NCBI RefSeq assembly: GCF_000382425.1
Contig: NZ_KB908306.1
Coordinates: 19,603-83,602, forward strand
DNA length: 64,000 bases
Reading direction: 5' to 3'
Origin: Empedobacter brevis NBRC 14943 = ATCC 43319
Lineage (GTDB): Bacteria; Bacteroidota; Bacteroidia; Flavobacteriales; Weeksellaceae
Below, piece by piece: positions 19,066-28,177 of this stretch (the stretch's first letter is position 1; each line of letters starts with the position of its first letter). The notes under the pieces are model-generated. The model saw only the letters and a list, made by a program, of their open reading frames with translations. It ran no database searches and was not told where the DNA came from. The position numbers were made by a program, and so were the translations under genes.

Positions 19066-19098
19066 TATTGTCTATTTCTTGTCTGGTATTGTCTATTT
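19066..19098. promoter_or_regulatory. Paired TATTGTCTATTT direct repeats upstream of the HTH gene
   Basis: Two identical 12-bp units begin at 19066 and 19087, 21 bp apart (two helical turns), 63 nt before the HTH gene. The spacing suits cooperative binding of a regulator or replication initiator on one DNA face. Confidence 0.5.
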
Positions 19099-19160
19099 GA
19101 GAATAGAGATCATTTATTTATTAAACTTAATTTTGTTAATAAAGAATAAAAACAAATATA

Positions 19161-19517
19161 ATGGAAGTAATCACTATTGAATCAGAAGCTTATCAAGACT
19201 TGATGTCAAAAGTGGATACAATCTTCGATTATGTTATTTCCCAGCAAAACACAGACAAAAATGAGGATGAAAGTTGGGTGGACAGCTATGAGGTATGTAC
19301 CTTTTTGAAGATTAGTGACCGCACACTGCAAAGATTACGCAGTGAAAACAAAATCAACTATTCCCGTATAAGGGGAAAAAATTATTACAAAATCAGTGAA
19401 ATTAGACGAATGCTAAAGGAAAACTTAATACGTCGGAGTGAAGAATCCTTACAAGAACTGATTCAAAATCATCAAAAGAATGGTAGACAAAAACAAAGTA
19501 CTGAAATGTACCCATGA
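19161..19517 (+). CDS. Helix-turn-helix domain protein (excisionase-like)
   Basis: A 118-residue protein. The N-terminal third is acidic and helical. A winged HTH at about residues 40-90 (SWVDSYEVCTFLKISDRTLQRLRSENK... YYKISEIRRML) is of the MerR/excisionase type used by many Bacteroidota mobile elements. The C-terminus is charged. It overlaps the next gene by 38 nt, so the two are translationally coupled. It may control the element or act in replication or excision. Confidence 0.75.
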   Translation: MEVITIESEAYQDLMSKVDTIFDYVISQQNTDKNEDESWVDSYEVCTFLKISDRTLQRLRSENKINYSRIRGKNYYKISEIRRMLKENLIRRSEESLQELIQNHQKNGRQKQSTEMYP

Positions 19518-21516
19518 TGGACTGGATATTTTCAAACATTACCTTGCAGTAGATTGGCGTGTAGGTAGAAATTTCAAAAATCCTTTTTATGATGATACAA
19601 AGGCATCCTGCAACATTTATTTTGACCGACGAAGTGGTATGTATCGCATGAAGGATTTTGGCGATTCCAGTTATGCAGGAGATTGTTTTTCAATTGTGGC
19701 TAAAATTAAAAATTTGGATTGCGCCAAAGATTTTACAGAAATTCTGAAACAGATCAATGTAGACATGAATTTGGGGTTGGAAAACGGCTCTGCTTTACCC
19801 CAAAACAGATACTCTCCAAGAGCACAAACAGAGAGTAAAAATGAAAATTGCACCAAAGAACTATCACACATCTTTAAACCTTACTCTATATTTGAACGTA
19901 GCTTTACATTAAAAGAAATTGAGTTTTGGAAACTTTATGGTATTACCCGTGAAATTCTAAAATTATACAAAGTGATTTCATTGGATGAATTCACAAGTGA
20001 AAATAAAGATTCCAAACCTTTTACAATACGATCTTCAATAGAAGAACCTATGTTTGGGTATTTCGGTAAAAAATATGTGAAAATTTACCGTCCATTTTCA
20101 CAAATCCGATTTCTATACGGCGGAAATATACCTGAATCCTATTGTTTCGGATTGGAACAATTGCCCGCCAAAGGAAACACATTGTTTATTACCGGAGGTG
20201 AAAAAGATGTTCTATCCCTAGCTTCCAAAGGTTTTTATGCCATTTGTTTCAACAGTGAAACCAGCTCGATATCCGAAAACCTGATAAAAAAGCTCTCCTA
20301 TCGTTTTAAACACATTCTGATTTTGTACGATGTAGATAAAACAGGCTTAGAAGCTTCACACAAGCATCAGAAACAATTATCCGGTTTTGGAGTAAATCGT
20401 TTAGTTCTTCCTCTTTCGGGCACTAAACAGGAAAAGGATGTTTCAGATTTTTTCAGAATGGGAAATACCAAAAATGACTTTAATCAATTGTTTCTTGAAT
20501 TTTTAGACCAATTATATAATGAAACTATGGCAATATTGAAACCTTGTGAAATCGACTTTACACAGCCTCCCATAGAATCTCAAACACTGATTTCCATTAA
20601 TAACGTTCCTTTGGGAACACAAGGCAATCTAATGGGGCTAACAGGTGGTGAAGGTACAGGAAAAAGTAATTATGTAGGAAGCCTTATTTCCGGAACATTA
20701 CAACAGGATGATTATATAGATACTTTAGGAACCAACATCCTTCCCAATACAGATGGCAAAGCTGTTTTACTTTACGATACTGAGCAGTCCGAAACTCAAC
20801 TTTACAAAAATATTTCAGGCATTCTGAAAAGATCCGGAAGAGAAAATATGCCGAAATATTTCAAAGCATACTGTTTAGCCGGAATGTCAAGAAAAGAACG
20901 AATGCAAGCAATATTACAGAGTATGGATAAATTTTACTATCAGTTTTCGGGGATTCATATGGTGGTAATAGATGGAATTGCCGATTTGATACGCTGTGCC
21001 AATGATGAAGCCGAGAGTGTTGCTTTAATTGACGAACTCTACCGTATGGCAGGAATATACAAAACCTGTATTGTCGGAGTTTTGCATTTCACTCCCAACG
21101 GATTAAAGCTTCGTGGACATCTCGGGAGTGAATTACAGCGTAAAGCAGCAGCTATTTTATCGATTGAGAAAGATGATAATCCCGAAGTATCTGTTGTTAA
21201 AGCATTAAAAGTAAGGGATGGAAGTCCTTTAGATGTACCTCTTATACAGTTTTCATGGAGTAAAGAAAAGGGAATGCATGTTTTTTTGGGGCAGAAAACT
21301 AAAGAAGAAAAAGAAAAACGCAAAGAAATGGAACTTGCAAACATTGCCCGAAATGTATTTTCACAACAAAAGCGTTATACCTATGCCGGATTATGTGAGA
21401 AGCTCCAAGGCGCAATGGCTGTCAAAGACAGAACAGCTAAAAGCTACATTAAATTTATGCGTGAAAAAGAGTTGATTGTCAAAGATTCCCAAAATAATTA
21501 TGAACTAAAAAAATAG
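19480..21516 (+). CDS. Toprim/RecA-fold primase-helicase-like protein
   Basis: A 678-residue replication protein. The N-terminal 75 residues resemble a primase zinc-finger region (YFDRRSGMYRMKDFGDSSYAGDCFSIVAKI) but lack a clear zinc cysteine set. A Toprim domain at about residues 230-300 has LFITGGEKDVLSLASKG and ILILYDVDKTG. A RecA/DnaB-like ATPase follows, with Walker A GGEGTGKS near residue 390 and Walker B MVVIDGIADLI near 493. The tail looks like a winged helix. This layout suits a plasmid- or element-encoded primase-helicase. Confidence 0.8.
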   Translation: MVDKNKVLKCTHDGLDIFKHYLAVDWRVGRNFKNPFYDDTKASCNIYFDRRSGMYRMKDFGDSSYAGDCFSIVAKIKNLDCAKDFTEILKQINVDMNLGLENGSALPQNRYSPRAQTESKNENCTKELSHIFKPYSIFERSFTLKEIEFWKLYGITREILKLYKVISLDEFTSENKDSKPFTIRSSIEEPMFGYFGKKYVKIYRPFSQIRFLYGGNIPESYCFGLEQLPAKGNTLFITGGEKDVLSLASKGFYAICFNSETSSISENLIKKLSYRFKHILILYDVDKTGLEASHKHQKQLSGFGVNRLVLPLSGTKQEKDVSDFFRMGNTKNDFNQLFLEFLDQLYNETMAILKPCEIDFTQPPIESQTLISINNVPLGTQGNLMGLTGGEGTGKSNYVGSLISGTLQQDDYIDTLGTNILPNTDGKAVLLYDTEQSETQLYKNISGILKRSGRENMPKYFKAYCLAGMSRKERMQAILQSMDKFYYQFSGIHMVVIDGIADLIRCANDEAESVALIDELYRMAGIYKTCIVGVLHFTPNGLKLRGHLGSELQRKAAAILSIEKDDNPEVSVVKALKVRDGSPLDVPLIQFSWSKEKGMHVFLGQKTKEEKEKRKEMELANIARNVFSQQKRYTYAGLCEKLQGAMAVKDRTAKSYIKFMREKELIVKDSQNNYELKK

Positions 21517-21523
21517 AAGCTAT

Positions 21524-21778
21524 ATGAATATCGATCTAAAAAAACCTCTATTTCAATTAACTGTTGAAGAATTTCTGTCATTACAACAATCCAATACTTC
21601 CGAAAAGAAATATGAATACGGATTGAAAGGTTTAGCCAAAATACTCGGTTGTTCACGTTCTAAAGCATCAGAATTAAAATCAAGCGGAATATTGGATGAT
21701 GCCATCATTCAAACCGGAAATCTTATCATTATTGATAAAGAAAAAGTATTGCAGATTCTGGCTTCACATAAAAAATGA
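21524..21778 (+). CDS. DUF3853 family protein
   Basis: An 84-residue protein with an HTH-like core (YGLKGLAKILGCSRSKASELKSSG) and the N-terminal LFQLTVEEFLSL typical of DUF3853. The family is common on Bacteroidota mobile elements beside replication genes. It starts 7 nt after the primase gene and overlaps the next gene by 4 nt. It is probably a DNA-binding accessory factor; the exact role is unknown. Confidence 0.8.
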   Translation: MNIDLKKPLFQLTVEEFLSLQQSNTSEKKYEYGLKGLAKILGCSRSKASELKSSGILDDAIIQTGNLIIIDKEKVLQILASHKK

Positions 21779-22470
21779 ACTATTCGCGATTAATAAAAAA
21801 ATTTTGGAACTATAACGAAAAAGACCCATTGGGAGCTGTTTCAGTTGCCCTTTATCTTTTTTTGTTGGAAATATGGGAGAAAAATAAAGAAAATGATTTT
21901 AATCTTTCGGACACTGAAATTTGTGAACGTTTGAAAATTACCAGACCTACTATTATTTCTTTGCGTCAAAAGCTTATGACTCTAGGGATGATTCAATATC
22001 AACCAAAAAATGGACTTCCTGGATATTATAAAATCATTACGGAATATTCTCCCATCATATCTGCTTTTGAAAAACCTAAAAACGCCATTTCAAAAAAGAA
22101 AAAAAATAGAGAAAAATCACTACTTAAAAAGGAAACTATACAAAGCCTGGAATTAAATTCTGAGAAAAGTTCTAAAAATGATGTTCCTATTTCGGTTTTT
22201 GGAAATATTCCTTCTTTAGAAGAGTTTACTGAATATGCAAAAACATTGGAAAACTACATACCTGAATTAGAAATTCTTATCATAGAAAAATATGATAGTT
22301 GGATTAAAAACGACTGGAAAAATGGTTACAATAAATCGATAACAAACTGGAAATCTTCAATAAAAAACGCTATACCTTTTCTTCAAAGTGAATTAAACTC
22401 GAGTAACACCATTTCATCAAAAATTGTTCTGCAAACTATCAGACGTCCGAAATCAAATGTTGATGAATAA
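21775..22470 (+). CDS. Winged-helix/DnaD-like replication-associated protein
   Basis: A 231-residue protein. An N-terminal winged helix (LSDTEICERLKITRPTIISLRQKLMTLGMIQYQPKNG) is followed by a lysine-rich linker and a C-terminal helical region (LEILIIEKYDSWIKNDWKNGYNKSITNWKSSIKNAIPF). The latter resembles the DnaD/replisome-adaptor ends of phage and plasmid proteins. It forms an operon with the primase and DUF3853 genes and may help load the helicase. Confidence 0.6.
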   Translation: MNYSRLIKKFWNYNEKDPLGAVSVALYLFLLEIWEKNKENDFNLSDTEICERLKITRPTIISLRQKLMTLGMIQYQPKNGLPGYYKIITEYSPIISAFEKPKNAISKKKKNREKSLLKKETIQSLELNSEKSSKNDVPISVFGNIPSLEEFTEYAKTLENYIPELEILIIEKYDSWIKNDWKNGYNKSITNWKSSIKNAIPFLQSELNSSNTISSKIVLQTIRRPKSNVDE

Positions 22471-22595
22471 TCGGCTATACATGAGAAAACAAGATTTTAT
22501 TGAATGATTGGAAAAATTTTTACGAACCTTTGAATTACACTGGTTTTTCTCTTTATTTTATTTCCTTATTCTTTGGCTTTTACACCAAATTTCAG

Positions 22596-22603
22596 TAAAT
22601 TTA
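22596..22603 (+). promoter_or_regulatory. Putative promoter of the PH-domain gene
   Basis: TAAATTTA at 22596 with TTTG at 22572 and a 20-nt gap fits the Bacteroidota -33/-7 arrangement with one -7 mismatch. It lies 20 nt before the start codon. Confidence 0.4.
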
Positions 22604-22623
22604 CAAATACCATTCTGTAAATA

Positions 22624-23088
22624 ATGAAAGACCTGCTTAAAGACTTAAATACAACTTCTGACCCTGTAAATTACGAAGCCAAAATCCATTGGATTTCTTA
22701 TGTGGTTCCTGTTTTCTTTATAATAATTGGTTCAATAGGAGTTTTCGCATTTTTATTATTAGGGTATAAATATATGCTTGGTTTTATAGGTCTTATTTAT
22801 CTGTTTCTTATTTATCTTTTTATCAGGGGGATAATTCGTTTCTTAAGATTCAGAAGTACAAAAATTTATGTCACAGATCATCATCTAACGTTTTCTACAG
22901 GAATATTAGGAAAAACACTTTCTGACCTCTCATTAAGCAAATTAGAAGGAATGCACCTGCATCAAAGTCTTTTAGGAAAAACTTTAAATTTTGGAACGCT
23001 GGTTGTAACTACCGGAGATGTAACCAACATCTATCTCATTGAAAAACCGATGGAGTTGAGAACTATTTTACTCAATTATAAAAAATAA
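22624..23088 (+). CDS. Membrane protein with bacterial PH (YdbS-like) domain
   Basis: A 154-residue protein. Two transmembrane helices lie at about residues 27-48 and 52-75. The cytoplasmic part is a bPH2 domain (RSTKIYVTDHHLTFSTGILGKTLSDLSLSKLEGMHLHQSLLGKTLNFGTLVVTT). It is monocistronic with its own promoter, in a stretch of cargo genes. Function unknown. Confidence 0.72.
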   Translation: MKDLLKDLNTTSDPVNYEAKIHWISYVVPVFFIIIGSIGVFAFLLLGYKYMLGFIGLIYLFLIYLFIRGIIRFLRFRSTKIYVTDHHLTFSTGILGKTLSDLSLSKLEGMHLHQSLLGKTLNFGTLVVTTGDVTNIYLIEKPMELRTILLNYKK

Positions 23089-23248
23089 ATTTATTGTTTC
23101 ATCCGTAACAGATTTCAATTGAATCAACTTTTCAATCTCTTTTCAAAAACATTTTAAAGGGAAGTAACGGAAATATTATGGAAATGTGGTCATATCCGCT
23201 TTAAACTGCAAAAGGAAAAACATCTCCGGATAGATTTTGAGTCCAAAA

Positions 23249-23280
23249 TAAAAAAGTAATTGGAAATTACCCAATTACTT
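23249..23280 (-). terminator. Terminator of the GNAT gene
   Basis: AAGTAATTGG and CCAATTACTT form a 10-bp stem; on the minus strand a T-rich tract follows. It overlaps the stop codon at 23275-23277. Confidence 0.7.
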
Positions 23281-23973
23281 TATCTTGTTTTCAAGATCCC
23301 AGTAAAAATCTTCTAATTTCCAAGTGTGACTTCTAATTTCGTAGACTAAATCTTTTATTTCATCCGAATAATCAGTTTTTCCAAACTTCATTTCAATTTC
23401 AGTATGAATTGTCCATAAAGATCTACCCAAGTAATTAATGTGATTTTTTAATTCAATCATTCTATCATAAGATAATTCTGAATCTTTGCCTGAATCAAAG
23501 TTTTCAGAAGTATAAAGGTTTTTTGAAAGAAAGTATTCACCACTATTCTTATCACTCTTAATAAAACCTAGTCTTAGCGCAACTTTTTCAGATGCGATAA
23601 AATTATCTTTTCCGATTTCATTTTCGTTTATTGTAATTCTTTGCTCATCTCTATTAAAAAACAAATGTGGAATAATGGTTTGTTGCATTGCTTCCGTTAG
23701 ATATCCTTTCCCCCTGCATCCTGAGAGTACATACCAGTGCAAATCTCTAAACATATCAAAAACAATTGCAACAAAATTGTTATCAGTGTTCTTTATTAAA
23801 TAAAATGTATCTGGTCCATCTGAAGAAGTTACACTGTCGGTCATTTTAGGTTCATCTAACCAGATTTTAGCAAAATCTACATACTCACTTAGAGGTCGAG
23901 TATATATAAGACCAACTGTTTTGTCATTATCATTTAATTTTGAAAGTAAAGTTTGAAGAGATTCATTTGTCAT
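23275..23973 (-). CDS. GNAT family acetyltransferase-like protein (RimJ/RimL type)
   Basis: A 232-residue protein. The central part (residues 60-135) has a GNAT-like course: FYLIKNTDNNFVAIVF, then LSGCRGKGYLTEAMQQTIIPHLF as the acetyl-CoA loop and helix, then ASEKVALRLGFIKS. The C-terminal 90 residues are helical and charged and not typical of the family. It lies 28 nt downstream of the DUF6904-like gene, so the two may form an operon. Substrate unknown. Confidence 0.7.
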   Translation of the reverse strand: MTNESLQTLLSKLNDNDKTVGLIYTRPLSEYVDFAKIWLDEPKMTDSVTSSDGPDTFYLIKNTDNNFVAIVFDMFRDLHWYVLSGCRGKGYLTEAMQQTIIPHLFFNRDEQRITINENEIGKDNFIASEKVALRLGFIKSDKNSGEYFLSKNLYTSENFDSGKDSELSYDRMIELKNHINYLGRSLWTIHTEIEMKFGKTDYSDEIKDLVYEIRSHTWKLEDFYWDLENKIK

Positions 23974-24001
23974 TTTTTAGCTATTAATTTGATTAAACCA
24001 G

Positions 24002-24676
24002 TTACCATTCAATTTCATATATCTTATCATCATCATTAAGTTCCAAGTTTTCTACGTTACAACCATGCTTTTTTGCCTCTGATTGAAGAAAATTTAGAAG
24101 CTCATCATATTCATCTGAAAAATATATAGAAGCTCTCATCAAGTCTGCTAATTTTCTGAAAGAGTTCTTTCCACCTTTCATTTCAAAAAATGAAGCATTA
24201 ATATTTCTCATATACTGATACAAATATTCGTTTCCAGCATTAATAGCATCATTAATGTATGGTAATAGCTTCTTTGCTCCAATAGAATCATAGCTCTCCA
24301 TTGCTTGTTCTATCCAATATTCGAGATGTAAAAATATCGATATTTCAGCTTTATTACTCTCAACCATCCTCATATTATATCGTAATGTAGCAATAGAAAA
24401 AATAATATGTACCCACGAGATTTTAAAACCTAAATAAGGGATTTCTTCAAATGAATAATGACTATTTTTTCTTACTAATCTATTTCCATAAGATGCTTTT
24501 CGGATTTCGTATGAAAAACTGCTTATCAAACTATTTTTGTTCTCATAACCTTTAACGTGGGAGAAAGATTCATTATTCCAGAATTTTGATATTACTTCGT
24601 ATAAATATTCCAAATCATCATGAGTTCCCCATATTTCGACTCCTAATCCTTTTTTTGTTGGTACGGCATAAATCAT
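24002..24676 (-). CDS. DUF6904 family protein
   Basis: About 224 residues; the ATG giving MIYAVPTKKGLGVEIWG is chosen because homologs begin there, although the frame continues 8 codons upstream. EIWGTHDDLEYLYEVISKFW, SFSYEIRKASYGNRL and FKISWVHIIFSIATLRYNM match the DUF6904 pattern as I recall it. No catalytic motif is visible. It is mostly helical and lacks a signal peptide. Function unknown; it is cargo in the accessory block. Confidence 0.65.
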   Translation of the reverse strand: MIYAVPTKKGLGVEIWGTHDDLEYLYEVISKFWNNESFSHVKGYENKNSLISSFSYEIRKASYGNRLVRKNSHYSFEEIPYLGFKISWVHIIFSIATLRYNMRMVESNKAEISIFLHLEYWIEQAMESYDSIGAKKLLPYINDAINAGNEYLYQYMRNINASFFEMKGGKNSFRKLADLMRASIYFSDEYDELLNFLQSEAKKHGCNVENLELNDDDKIYEIEW

Positions 24677-24700
24677 CTTAAATAGCTTTGTTTTAAACAA

Positions 24701-25409
24701 ATTTAAGCAAAGAAAATTTTCCTCAGAATTTGTAATTATAATAATATATAAATCAGCAGCCTATTTTCAATAAAACGTAAGTTGTTATTCCTAGCAAACA
24801 ATTAAAACAAATAACTACTACAACTTTTAAAAATATGCAACTACTAGTTTAGTATCAATGTGTTAAATTTAATATTACTATCAAATATTAACAAAATTAG
24901 TTCTCTGAAAAGTGAAAAATATAATATGTTTGTAAGAACACTATAAAACGAAAAATTAACACAATGAAAACACTTACTTTCTTTTCTGGACACAGGTTAT
25001 CGTGTACCGGATGTACCGCGCGAAGTAAAATCAGCAATTGATTTAACCTATTGTATCTCAATAAAAATTAATGCGTTTTCGATTTAACCGAAGCACTTTA
25101 AGTAAACCTATACATAAAACCAACTATCATAGGTCGGCTTTATGTATATTTATAAGGTTAATAAACCGCCAAATACTGCAACATCCTCCAGCGATGCAAA
25201 TGAAATGGTTATTACTTTCTAGGTCTTAAATTATATAATATTCACCCCTCATTATTTCTCAAATATTTTATTTTAAGAAATAATTAACTATATTAGTACA
25301 ATAACTGTACTCCGTATATTATAGAACTTTTTACAAAATACAAAGAAGAAACATTTTATTAGAAATGAGATAATGCTACCTGTAACTTAAAACCAAACTA
25401 TTAATAAAT
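24701..25409. other. Intergenic region with possible gene remnants
   Basis: AT-rich with several stop codons. Around 24964-25085 a start (ATGAAAACACTTAC) and a second frame reading LDTGYRVPDVPREVKSAIDL suggest a decayed gene that needs a frame change. A hairpin TACATAAA/TTTATGTA lies at 25111-25146. Nothing else is recognisable. Confidence 0.4.
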
Positions 25410-26150
25410 ATGAGACAGATTAAAAACATTCCAACCATCACCCTTGGAATTTTAGGGTTTTATTTTTTAACAGGCTGTTCTTGCGGAAACAAATTGACAA
25501 GCTGTCCCGATGGTAGACCTGTTAGCTTTCCTAAAAATGAAAAGTGTGCAAAGAAGTATTATGAAGATGCAGTAAAGAACTTAGATGTTAATTTAAAGGC
25601 CACAGTTAATGTTATTGAACAAGTAACTGTCGGCGTTGATAATTTAGGTGTCAAAACTGAAGCAAAACTACTTAAAGATAAGTTAGACAATGAAACAATA
25701 AGGCTTCAAGAGACTTTAAAAGCTTCGTTTCTAGCTTTAAGGAGCGATCCTTGTGGAAATGGGGAAAGACATTATAAAATAATTGAGGCTGTTAATGACA
25801 AAAACTATAAACTTCAAGAAATTAAACAAAACTTACTTAATACTTCAACAGTTGAACAAAAACAAGAAACTTTAGGTGGGTATGCCAGAGGTAAAGAGGA
25901 TGGTAAAAATATGAGAATTTTAGTAAAAGCTATTGAAAAATACTATACTGACAATCAGAAATACCCTGCAACACTTTCTGATTTGAATATAAATGATGTC
26001 CTTTTAAAATTGGGAAATAGTAGACTTGATTATAAGTTGAATAACGAGAACTCATTTCTTTTAATATTTGCGGGTGAAGACTATTTATTGCATACTTCAG
26101 ATGATAAAGTCTATAAAGGCATAAATGAAAACACAGAACAACCAAACTAA
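25410..26150 (+). CDS. Lipoprotein with pseudopilin-like C-terminal domain
   Basis: A 246-residue lipoprotein. The signal peptide ends in the lipobox LTGC (Cys23), followed by SCGNKLTSC. The middle is a long charged helix (about residues 48-150). Residues 170-240 (AIEKYYTDNQKYPATLSDL... YLLHTSDDKVYKG) resemble the C-terminal part of GspG-type pseudopilins. That similarity is by eye, and a true pilin would need an N-terminal prepilin segment, which is absent. Function unknown. Confidence 0.6.
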   Translation: MRQIKNIPTITLGILGFYFLTGCSCGNKLTSCPDGRPVSFPKNEKCAKKYYEDAVKNLDVNLKATVNVIEQVTVGVDNLGVKTEAKLLKDKLDNETIRLQETLKASFLALRSDPCGNGERHYKIIEAVNDKNYKLQEIKQNLLNTSTVEQKQETLGGYARGKEDGKNMRILVKAIEKYYTDNQKYPATLSDLNINDVLLKLGNSRLDYKLNNENSFLLIFAGEDYLLHTSDDKVYKGINENTEQPN

Positions 26151-26503
26151 TAAGCTACAACTATTAAAAGTTGTGTTTTAGACTAGCTAAATTAAAGTAT
26201 TAAAATTTTAAATATCAATCCATTAATTCAAACACTACACATCTTCCATTCAAAGATAGTGTAGAAAATATCCATGCAATTCTGTTTATTTATATAATAG
26301 AATTGCATGAATATTTTAATTAGATACCGTGGATAAGAAAACTAATAAACTAATGAAACTATTTCGTAGAAAGAAAATGGCAAATGAAACCACAAATCTG
26401 GATACACTTATCCTGCAAAAAACCTCGCAACCTGTTTGGTAAAATGTGGAGTGGAGTGTGTGGAGTGGAGCATTTTGACAAAGTGGTTGCACCACTTTAA
26501 CCT

Positions 26504-26554
26504 GCGAAAATGTGTTTCCGACCATAGGAAGGAATTACATTTTTGGCGTTCGAT
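26504..26554. repeat. REP-like hairpin repeat, copy 1
   Basis: About 51 bp with the core GACCATAGGAAGGAATT between imperfect inverted arms (GCGAAAATGT and ACATTTTTGGC). It aligns without gaps to 28121-28171 at roughly 84% identity. Confidence 0.6.
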
Positions 26555-26582
26555 AGAAAGAATGCTTATTTAGAAAAGATTT

Positions 26583-26617
26583 AAAAAAAGCGATAGAAAA
26601 TAATTTCCTATCGCTTT
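26583..26617 (-). terminator. Terminator of the DUF6876-like gene
   Basis: AAAGCGATAG and CTATCGCTTT form a 10-bp stem; the minus-strand transcript then reads a T run. It lies 32 nt after the stop codon. Confidence 0.75.
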
Positions 26618-26648
26618 ATAACTATACATTGTGAGGTTTCTGTAAGTA

Positions 26649-27008
26649 TTAATGTTCACTTGGAAGCAATAATACATTCCCTTCTTTCCAAATTGTAAAT
26701 TCACTGAAGAAGAAATCAGAAAATTCAATATTTTGAATTATTAGAATATTGTTATTTCCATCTGTTGCAGAAAGTTTGAATTTGGTATCTTTTACCCTTT
26801 CTATTTTCCATACCTGGAATTCTTCTTTTTTAAACTTTGTTTCAAATTGATAAGAAGTTATGCAGTCCATGAACCAATAACATTTTTCTTCATCGGCAAT
26901 GGTTTTCACTCCATCTGTTAAAATGATTCCGAACATATAGGGATAGTAAGATTCTGTTCCTAAAAATTCGTTATAAAATTCATTTGCTGAAATACTTGGA
27001 TTTTTCAT
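26649..27008 (-). CDS. DUF6876-like protein
   Basis: A 119-residue cytoplasmic protein with FLGTESYYPYMFGIILTDGVKTIADEEKCYWFMDCITSYQ. This fits the FTGTE...TDGVK...YWLLD...Q pattern of DUF6876, a family found on Bacteroidota elements near PRTRC genes. The second half has WKIERVKDTKFKLSATDGNNNILIIQNIEFSDF. Function unknown. It stands alone between a terminator and a 95-bp repeat. Confidence 0.6.
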   Translation of the reverse strand: MKNPSISANEFYNEFLGTESYYPYMFGIILTDGVKTIADEEKCYWFMDCITSYQFETKFKKEEFQVWKIERVKDTKFKLSATDGNNNILIIQNIEFSDFFFSEFTIWKEGNVLLLPSEH

Positions 27009-27208
27009 AATTCGAAAATTTTTAATTGTTAATAATTGTTTTCTACGATGAACACCATTCGCTTGTTCTTGTTTTTGAATTATTTTTCAGAAATGTCAAT
27101 GAACGCTTTACTTTTTTATCTGAACGGTGTGTCGTTTTTCATTGCTTTTTGACGATAGAAATTTCGATTTTGAACAATACCGTAATGGAAGCATGGAATG
27201 AAGGCTGG

Positions 27209-27303
27209 GAAATCTTTTTGTCCACAGGATTTAGGAGTGTCTGAAAAAATTATTGGAACAAAGTGGAGGTCATTTTTTATAGAAACCCAAAAAGATTTTT
27301 TTG
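27209..27303. repeat. 95-bp direct repeat, copy A
   Basis: The segment AATCTTTTTGTCC...GGATTTAGGAGTGT...AAATTATTGGAACAAAGT...GAAACCCAAAAAGATTTTT recurs at 33539-33632 in the same orientation with only a handful of changes. The two copies bracket the DUF/PRTRC/SSB block. Confidence 0.85.
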
Positions 27304-27452
27304 TGCAAAAACGAGATTTATAATTTTGCAAACTGAAAACGGCGCTACCGCGCAGCTATTAAAAAAAAGTGGTAATGCCGGGTGATAAAATCAAAAACAC
27401 ACAAATGATTATCTTTATTTGTACATTTAGATTCTTAACCAATAAAAATACC

Positions 27453-27992
27453 ATGAAGAAAATTTTACTTTTATCAGCATTATCAATTGTATCATTAGGA
27501 TATAGCCAGACGAATTGCGATACGCTAAAAAAAGAAAACGAAAATTTACAATCAGCAAACAAAACTTTGATTTCGGAAAATGATTATCTGAAAAAAGTTC
27601 TTGACATTAATCATCCCAGTGTTGAAGTAGAAAAAGAGAATTCCGTATTCAAAATAACGAAAATAACTGGTAATAAGGCTGAAAAACAGATTACTGTTAC
27701 ATTTCTTATTGAAGCAAAAGATGAGAACAAAAAAATGACTATTGAAGATATTGTTATTGTAGATATTGAGGGAAATGAATATAAAATTGATCTTTATAAA
27801 TCGAGCAGAACATACCCTGAATTAGCATTAGATGTACCTCTCAAATTAACTTTTTCATTTAAAGAGATAGAAGGAGAACCTTTATATATTAAAATATTCA
27901 GATTCAGAACTACATCACAACCTGAAAGAAATTTATTCGAGAAGAAAAGAGCAGATTTAGAATTCAGGGACTTAAAAGTTCTTTGGAATTAA
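27453..27992 (+). CDS. Secreted protein with N-terminal coiled coil
   Basis: A 179-residue exported protein; the ATG at 27453 starts on the signal peptide (KKILLLSALSIVSLGYSQ) and is preferred over upstream in-frame starts. Mature residues begin with a short heptad-like coiled coil (CDTLKKENENLQSANKTLI). A beta-rich domain then has two clusters of hydrophobic strands (ITVTFLIEAKDE, PLKLTFSFKEIEG). No catalytic motif is visible. It lies between the 95-bp repeat and the PRTRC genes on the opposite strand. Function unknown. Confidence 0.65.
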   Translation: MKKILLLSALSIVSLGYSQTNCDTLKKENENLQSANKTLISENDYLKKVLDINHPSVEVEKENSVFKITKITGNKAEKQITVTFLIEAKDENKKMTIEDIVIVDIEGNEYKIDLYKSSRTYPELALDVPLKLTFSFKEIEGEPLYIKIFRFRTTSQPERNLFEKKRADLEFRDLKVLWN

Positions 27993-28120
27993 TCTTTAAT
28001 GATTCACTTTAGACATTGATTTATAAAATCAACTCATTTACTTCGCAACTTCTTTTCCAAAACATTCCTTGTCAAAGGATCGAAATGTTTTTAGAAATAC
28101 TGTTGCATCCGTTTAAAAAT

Positions 28121-28171
28121 GCAAAAATGCGTTTACGACCAAAGGAAGGAATTGCATTTTTGCCGCCCGAT
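28121..28171. repeat. REP-like hairpin repeat, copy 2
   Basis: Perfect arms GCAAAAATGC and GCATTTTTGC enclose GTTTACGACCAAAGGAAGG, matching the copy at 26504-26554. It lies just downstream of the PRTRC ThiF gene and may end its transcript. Confidence 0.65.
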
Positions 28172-28177
28172 TTTTTA

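Larger units (their letters stand above)
18721..19160. other. Non-coding region with palindrome and repeats at the left end of the accessory block
   Basis: No convincing gene. It holds a 41-bp palindrome at 18897-18937 enclosed by an outer 8-bp stem, and two copies of TATTGTCTATTT before the HTH gene. A frame at 18794-18991 runs through the palindrome and looks like a chance ORF. Confidence 0.6.
26151..26648. other. Intergenic region with short repeats
   Basis: No supported gene. It contains two TGTGGAGTGGAG units at about 26445-26470, a perfect hairpin AAAGTGGT/ACCACTTT (26480-26498), a REP-like hairpin (26504-26554) and the terminator of the next minus-strand gene. Confidence 0.5.

Noticed and set aside
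26445..26470. TGTGGAGTGGAG direct repeats as regulatory iterons
   Set aside because: Only two short units in a repetitive stretch, with no adjacent gene they would clearly serve.
26316..26525. Minus-strand frame in the intergenic region before the DUF6876-like gene
   Set aside because: It overlaps the short repeats and hairpins and has a composition unlike its neighbours; not supported.
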